Assembly: GCA_002435325.1 (NCBI GenBank)
Contig: DJMJ01000005.1
Span: 38,093 to 102,092 of the forward strand
Direction: 5' to 3'
From: Nitrospira sp. UBA6493
GTDB taxonomy: Bacteria > Nitrospirota > Nitrospiria > Nitrospirales > Nitrospiraceae
Length of the DNA: 64,000 bases
Positions 60,128-64,000 of this stretch are shown here, one piece after another. The position numbers and the translations under genes are program-made. Each line of letters opens with the position of its first letter. Within the stretch, counting starts at the first letter, position 1. The notes under the pieces are model-generated. The model was not told the origin of the DNA and searched no databases. It saw nothing but the letters and a program-made list of their open reading frames with translations.

Positions 60128-60985
60128 CTACAATGGTTTGCGCGCCGCGACAAACCTCACCGCCATCGGAAACACGATGCGTTCCCCGCGCCGGTAATTC
60201 GATGCGGCTTGCAAGATGCGCTGCTTTACGTCCTGCTGCTGGGCATCGGTCAGCTTGGCCATGAGATTCTGGACCGGCGCGGCGATTTCCATCAGGCTGG
60301 TGTAGTACTCTTCTGCTGAGGCATAGGACCAGTCCGCAAGAAATTCCTGATCGGTGGTGTCAGTCAAGCCTGCCTGCTGGAACATTCCGGCGAGATCGCC
60401 CGGCTTCGCCAGCCGGAAGATGCCCGGTGCCGTGGGGTCTGGTGGCGGCAGTTCGATCACCTGTTTGATGGCGGCCATGGAGAGCCCGATGGAGGGATTC
60501 ATTTCAGGGGCGGACCAGACCGCCGCCGCCACCCAGCTTCCTGGTTTCAGGACCCGCGCAATCTCTGACGCAGCCTTCGGGATCTCCGGGAGAAACATCA
60601 GGCAGAAGCGGCTGGTGACCGCGTCGAACGAGTTGGCGTCGAAGGGCAGCGTCGTCACGTCGCCGGTTCTGAATGAGACGTTGCTCAGGCCGAGGCGTGT
60701 CGCCTTTCGGCCTGCTGCAGCGAGCATGTGTTCGGCGAGATCCATGCCGATGACACTGCCGGATGGCCCGACCGTCTGAGCACCAAGCAAGGCCGGGTAG
60801 CCGGTGCCGGAGCCCAGATCGAGCACGGTCATGCCTGCATGAAGACGCGCGTCGGCAACGAGGCGATGGTTCAGGAAGGCCATCTGTTCGTCGAACAGCC
60901 GGTCCCACTTTTCCCACCCGCCGGCGACGCGGTTCCAGTCCTGGCGTTGTCCTTCGATGATCTGTGTGGACGTTGGCTGCGGCAT
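60128..60985 (-). CDS. class I SAM-dependent methyltransferase
   Basis: A 285-residue UbiE-like methyltransferase: SAM loop VLDLGSGTGYPAL, acidic GMDLAEHML, TLPFDANSFDAVTSRF and the LKPGSWVAAAVW strand. AAGGA six bases upstream marks the ATG at 60985; a longer in-frame stretch upstream is not coding, as it covers the lipoprotein gene in another frame. Substrate unknown. Confidence 0.85.
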   Translation of the reverse strand: MPQPTSTQIIEGQRQDWNRVAGGWEKWDRLFDEQMAFLNHRLVADARLHAGMTVLDLGSGTGYPALLGAQTVGPSGSVIGMDLAEHMLAAAGRKATRLGLSNVSFRTGDVTTLPFDANSFDAVTSRFCLMFLPEIPKAASEIARVLKPGSWVAAAVWSAPEMNPSIGLSMAAIKQVIELPPPDPTAPGIFRLAKPGDLAGMFQQAGLTDTTDQEFLADWSYASAEEYYTSLMEIAAPVQNLMAKLTDAQQQDVKQRILQAASNYRRGERIVFPMAVRFVAARKPL

Positions 60986-61023
60986 GACGTTCCTTTCTGA
61001 ATCGTGGAGAGGGTTCACGCGGG

Positions 61024-61458
61024 CTACTTGATCTGCAGTAATGTCTCCCGCAGTTCTTTCAATTCGGCGATGGAGAGATCCAGATGCTGGTCGCGCTGCG
61101 GTTGATCGTCTTTGAATTTCCACAGCCGCCAGAAGATGGCGGTCAATTCCTTCTTGTGCGTCACGGCCAGATCGTAGGCCGGTGTCTTGGATTGCTCCTT
61201 CGTCACGCCGCAAAATGAATCCAGCAGGGCATGCAACTGGTTGTGGTAGTCGTCCAGGGCATTGTCCTTCCCCTTGCCGCCCTTCGCTTTGGCCGCCGTG
61301 GCCTCCATCATATTGGTCAGATTGATCATCGTGTCGACGCCGCTGGCGCCTTTCGCCTGGGTCGCATAGTCTCCGGCGCGGGGATAGAAGAGATAGCTGC
61401 AACCGCTGAGCCCCATCAGCATGAGCGCGAGCGCCAACACCCCAATCGTTCGTTGCAT
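61024..61458 (-). CDS. lipoprotein, 144 aa, unknown function
   Basis: Signal with lipobox LMGLSGCSY and AAGGAGG before the ATG at 61458. The mature part is mainly helical (about 45-140) with a Gly/Lys linker and one further cysteine. Resembles small periplasmic helical lipoproteins; I do not recognise a family. It is the first gene of the run to DUF2784. Confidence 0.75.
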   Translation of the reverse strand: MQRTIGVLALALMLMGLSGCSYLFYPRAGDYATQAKGASGVDTMINLTNMMEATAAKAKGGKGKDNALDDYHNQLHALLDSFCGVTKEQSKTPAYDLAVTHKKELTAIFWRLWKFKDDQPQRDQHLDLSIAELKELRETLLQIK

Positions 61459-61516
61459 AGGAACCTCCTTCGGTGAGCCTGTTGAGCATCTAGTCAATCA
61501 TGTTGATCGAGTGCGG

Positions 61517-62434
61517 TCAACATACGGTGTGTCGGGGTTCCTGCGCTGTTCTCTCACGGCGCACCGTTCGTATCGCTTCGACAATCCGGTCCGGTCGGTC
61601 TTCCTGTAGATAGTGCGAGGCATCATCCAGTGTCTCAACCCTGGCCTGCGGAAACAGCGTTTGCCAGCGAGCCAGATAGTGCGGCTGGCCGAATGCCGGA
61701 TCTTTCATCGCCCAAATCAGAGCGGCTGGTTTGTCACGCAGACGGTGGAGGTTCGCTCCGGTTTCCGCGAGCCAATCGGCGGATTGCCGGATTTCTCTCG
61801 GGAAGATCCAGGTGCCGATTCGTGAGGCTTCGGTGGGAAAGGGATCGGTGTAGGCCTTTCGCAGGACCTTGGTCACCTTCTCTTTGTGGAAGATACTGCC
61901 GGGAACGACTGTTTTGGCAAAAAAGCTTTTCTTCAGTTGGAGATAACAGCCGGGAAAGTTGCTGCCCATGATGAGAGAAAAGAGCGTGCTACGGAGATCG
62001 GGACGCCAGCACCAGGTGTTCAAGATGACCAGACCGGAGAAGTCCTGCGGCCGTTGTGTGGCGATGGAGAGACCGATCGGGCCGCCCCAGTCATGGCAGA
62101 CCAAGATGATGTTGGTTAAGCCCAGATGATCGATCAGCGCATTGACCCAGCCGGCATGTTCGCGAGGGGTATAGCCATAGCCTTGCGGGTGGCCGGAAAA
62201 TCCGAATCCCGGGTAGTCCGGCGCAATGCACCGGACCTCGGCGCTCAGCGACTTGATGACGTTCCGGTACACATAGGACCACGTTGGGTTGCCGTGCAAG
62301 AGCAGCACTGCTGGCCCTGTGCCTTCATCCACATAGTGCATACGGCCGCCGTCCCGTTCAAACCAATGGCCGGTGAAAGGATATTCCTCAGCATCGACAG
62401 AAAACGGGCGTCTTGATGTCGTGAGCGATTCCAT
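61517..62434 (-). CDS. haloalkane dehalogenase-like alpha/beta hydrolase
   Basis: A 305-residue alpha/beta hydrolase. Nucleophile Asp115 with the following Trp116 (VCHDWGGPIGL), HGNPTWS at 47-53 (the Asn that helps hold halide), Asp245 in WAMKDPAF and His274 in DASHYLQED make a full haloalkane dehalogenase set. Such enzymes replace a halogen by hydroxyl. It is cotranscribed with the NmrA-like gene (one base apart) behind a TetR gene. True halide substrate is unproven; epoxide hydrolases are close relatives. Confidence 0.85.
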   Translation of the reverse strand: MESLTTSRRPFSVDAEEYPFTGHWFERDGGRMHYVDEGTGPAVLLLHGNPTWSYVYRNVIKSLSAEVRCIAPDYPGFGFSGHPQGYGYTPREHAGWVNALIDHLGLTNIILVCHDWGGPIGLSIATQRPQDFSGLVILNTWCWRPDLRSTLFSLIMGSNFPGCYLQLKKSFFAKTVVPGSIFHKEKVTKVLRKAYTDPFPTEASRIGTWIFPREIRQSADWLAETGANLHRLRDKPAALIWAMKDPAFGQPHYLARWQTLFPQARVETLDDASHYLQEDRPDRIVEAIRTVRRERTAQEPRHTVC

Positions 62435-63313
62435 TTATGCGCCTGTTCCAAACACCGTCGCGAAGGCCTCGAAGGAGGTGGCGGTGGTGTTGGCCTGAGA
62501 TCGGATTTCCATTGGCGCCACGAGTCCTTCGTTGAAGGCGCGGTACATCTCGATGAAATTTCTGACCACGTCGGGAGAGAAACCCATGCCCAGCATGGCC
62601 TGTTCCGCTACGTCATAGGGAAACTGCACATAGGGAAGGGCCGGTAGGCCCACAGCCTTGCCGATGATGGCGGTGGCTTCGGTCATGGTCAGGTTCCGCT
62701 GGCCGTGGAGTTCCTGTGTCTGCTTGCCGGAAAAATCCCTGCGCAGGAGCCGTTCCGTTGCGACAGCGGCGATATCCTTCGTCGCAATCATGGGGACTGC
62801 GATATCCCCGCGCAGGGGCGTGCCGTTGATGCGCTGCGTCGCGATCAGATCGCGATTCCAGAGCAGGTTCTCCATAAAATAGCCGGGGCGCAGATGCAGG
62901 ATGTGACTGCCAGTCACCCGGTTGAGGCGCTGTTCGACATCGTGCAGCCTCGAGATGGGGCCGGCGCCTTGCGGCAATTGTGCGCCGAGGCTGCTCAAGT
63001 TGACGACGAAGGGCGGTTGAGCCTGTTCCAGTGCCGTGCCCAGGGCTTCGCCAATCTGTTGATGATAGGCGCGCAGATCCGCGGCGGCATAATTGGGAGG
63101 GATCATGGTATAGGCAGCGGTGGCGCCGGTAAAGGCGCGAGTCATGGCGGCGGCATCATCTGCCGAGCCCACGAAGACTTCCGCGCCGAGATCGGCCAGC
63201 GGTTTCAATCGAGCCGCGTCGCGTCCAATTGCCCGGACCTTCTTGCCCTGTTTCAGCAACGCTTCGGTAAGGGCTTTCCCGGTGTTCCCTGTGGCTCCGA
63301 CGATCAGGTACAT
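62435..63313 (-). CDS. NmrA-like NAD(P)-binding protein
   Basis: A 292-residue atypical short-chain dehydrogenase with the NmrA/quinone-reductase type loop GATGNTGKAL. The Tyr-Lys catalytic pair is not evident, as is usual in NmrA proteins that sense or reduce quinones. RPGYFMENLL and a helical C-terminus follow. GGAGGACACC precedes the ATG. Likely cotranscribed with the dehalogenase-like gene. Confidence 0.85.
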   Translation of the reverse strand: MYLIVGATGNTGKALTEALLKQGKKVRAIGRDAARLKPLADLGAEVFVGSADDAAAMTRAFTGATAAYTMIPPNYAAADLRAYHQQIGEALGTALEQAQPPFVVNLSSLGAQLPQGAGPISRLHDVEQRLNRVTGSHILHLRPGYFMENLLWNRDLIATQRINGTPLRGDIAVPMIATKDIAAVATERLLRRDFSGKQTQELHGQRNLTMTEATAIIGKAVGLPALPYVQFPYDVAEQAMLGMGFSPDVVRNFIEMYRAFNEGLVAPMEIRSQANTTATSFEAFATVFGTGA

Positions 63314-63342
63314 GGTGTCCTCCTGGTTGGTTGAATATGGAA

Positions 63343-63352
63343 TGAACGTTCA
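63343..63352. promoter_or_regulatory. TGAACGTTCA palindrome, possible TetR operator
   Basis: A perfect 10-base palindrome in the 56-base gap between the TetR gene and the NmrA-like gene; GAACGT repeats ten bases on. It is the best operator candidate for the TetR protein. Confidence 0.45.
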
Positions 63353-63369
63353 AGAACGTGGTAAAAAAA

Positions 63370-63951
63370 TTATTCGAGGAGGCGGAGCGCTATCTCTGCC
63401 GACTGCGTAATCGATTCCGCCGAGGCCCCTGATTTAATCATCACGATCGTGCCCTGCATCATAGTCGTCAAAAATCGCGCGAGGGCGCGCGGATCCTTCC
63501 CCTTCGGAAGTTCGCCCTGCGCCTGTGCCCGCGTAAGGAGCGTGAAGAACGACTCCTCTCCCAGCCGTAGCGCGTGCTGGAGAGTGCTGGCGATGTCGCG
63601 TTCATGTGGCGCCAGTTCCATGACGCTGTTGGCGACGAGACAGCCGCGGCGCTGTGGATCGGCGAGTGCGCCGGCGATCATTCCTTGAATAAATTGACGC
63701 AAGAGCGGCAAGGCCGGTCCCGGTTGATCGAGGAGGGAGAATTTTGCACCAACGACGCGCTGGCAGTAGTGGCGTAAGGCTTTCAAGAAGAGCTGGCGCT
63801 TGTCGCCAAAGGTGTCGTAGAGCGAACCACGATTCAGATTCATGGCCGCCAATAAGTCTTCCATCGACGTGGCTTCGTAGCCTTTATGCCAAAAGACCTG
63901 CATCGCTTGATCAAGCGCGTCGTCCGGATCGAACTCTTTCGGGCGGGGCAT
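63370..63951 (-). CDS. TetR/AcrR-family transcriptional regulator
   Basis: A 193-residue repressor. The N-terminal helix-turn-helix reads ALDQAMQVFWHKGYEATSME then LLAAMNLNRGSLYDTFGDKR. The C-terminal ligand domain has the cysteine block RRGCLVANSVMELAP found in the YxaF/TetR_C group. GGAGA precedes the ATG. It lies upstream of the NmrA and dehalogenase-like genes and probably controls them. Confidence 0.9.
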   Translation of the reverse strand: MPRPKEFDPDDALDQAMQVFWHKGYEATSMEDLLAAMNLNRGSLYDTFGDKRQLFLKALRHYCQRVVGAKFSLLDQPGPALPLLRQFIQGMIAGALADPQRRGCLVANSVMELAPHERDIASTLQHALRLGEESFFTLLTRAQAQGELPKGKDPRALARFLTTMMQGTIVMIKSGASAESITQSAEIALRLLE

Positions 63952-64000
63952 GGGGGATTTCTCCTGCTTGATGACTCCGATGGTGGTAGGGTACTATGTA

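Overview
The window is about 64 kb of dense, moderately GC-rich bacterial chromosome. The gene content fits a Nitrospira-like member of the Nitrospirota: a pyruvoyl arginine decarboxylase / agmatinase / deoxyhypusine-synthase-like polyamine set, an Acr3-ArsC-ArsM-ArsS arsenic locus, HflKC, RNase Y-YmdB, and an F0 gene group detached from F1. That assignment is inference from gene content only. There is no CRISPR array, prophage or recognisable insertion sequence.

Layout. 1-1354: one unknown protein, a tRNA-Glu(CTC), and a long leader. 1355-7340: polyamine genes (deoxyhypusine synthase-like, pdaD, agmatinase) with a DsbA-like thiol protein, an aldehyde dehydrogenase and RluF. 7337-12991 (minus): an HlyD / TolC-like / ABC exporter / membrane sensor-like group, in which the ABC protein has lost every ATPase motif. 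13205-14943: purEK. 14940-18377 (minus): rhomboid, DHH phosphoesterase, a frame-broken LOG gene, and a CBS-PilZ protein. 18553-22580: DUF692 protein, Dus, Maf and an exported protein. 22816-25514 (minus): a nonsense-mutated PilZ gene, an MsbA-like exporter and two tiny genes. 25673-31005: lipoprotein, nadB, a lytic transglycosylase, and pabC/pabB. 31134-32988: atpI-atpB-atpE-atpF. 33002-37731 (minus): larE, a pair of M16 proteases, rlmN. 37868-40730: Slt-type transglycosylase, ZapB-like and ZapA. 41277-47159: RNase Y (apparent AUU start), ymdB, xseA, xseB, tlyA, and a sugar-nucleotide epimerase. 47227-53211: rhodanese, cutA, M23 peptidase, fhs, hflCK. 53350-58835: arsenic island arsR-acr3-arsC facing arsS-arsM-dsrE, then a Crp/Fnr regulator. 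58824-64000 (minus): DUF2784, DUF488, TfoX, a methyltransferase, a lipoprotein, and a TetR-controlled haloalkane-dehalogenase-like / NmrA pair.

How the parts work together. The polyamine genes can take arginine to agmatine and putrescine, and then, through the deoxyhypusine-synthase homologue, probably to homospermidine. The arsenic locus covers sensing, arsenate reduction, arsenite export, methylation, and the first step toward arsenosugars; matching ATCAA-N6-TTGAT palindromes precede arsR and acr3. RNase Y, YmdB, XseAB and TlyA form a nucleic-acid-processing block.

Most unusual items: the ATPase-dead ABC exporter in an otherwise intact tripartite group; the AUU start of RNase Y; the PilZ gene split by an in-frame TGA; the LOG gene with two frame jumps that cancel; the large DUF692 protein beside housekeeping genes; and the roughly 0.5 kb gene-free stretch after zapA, where 6S RNA lies in many bacteria.
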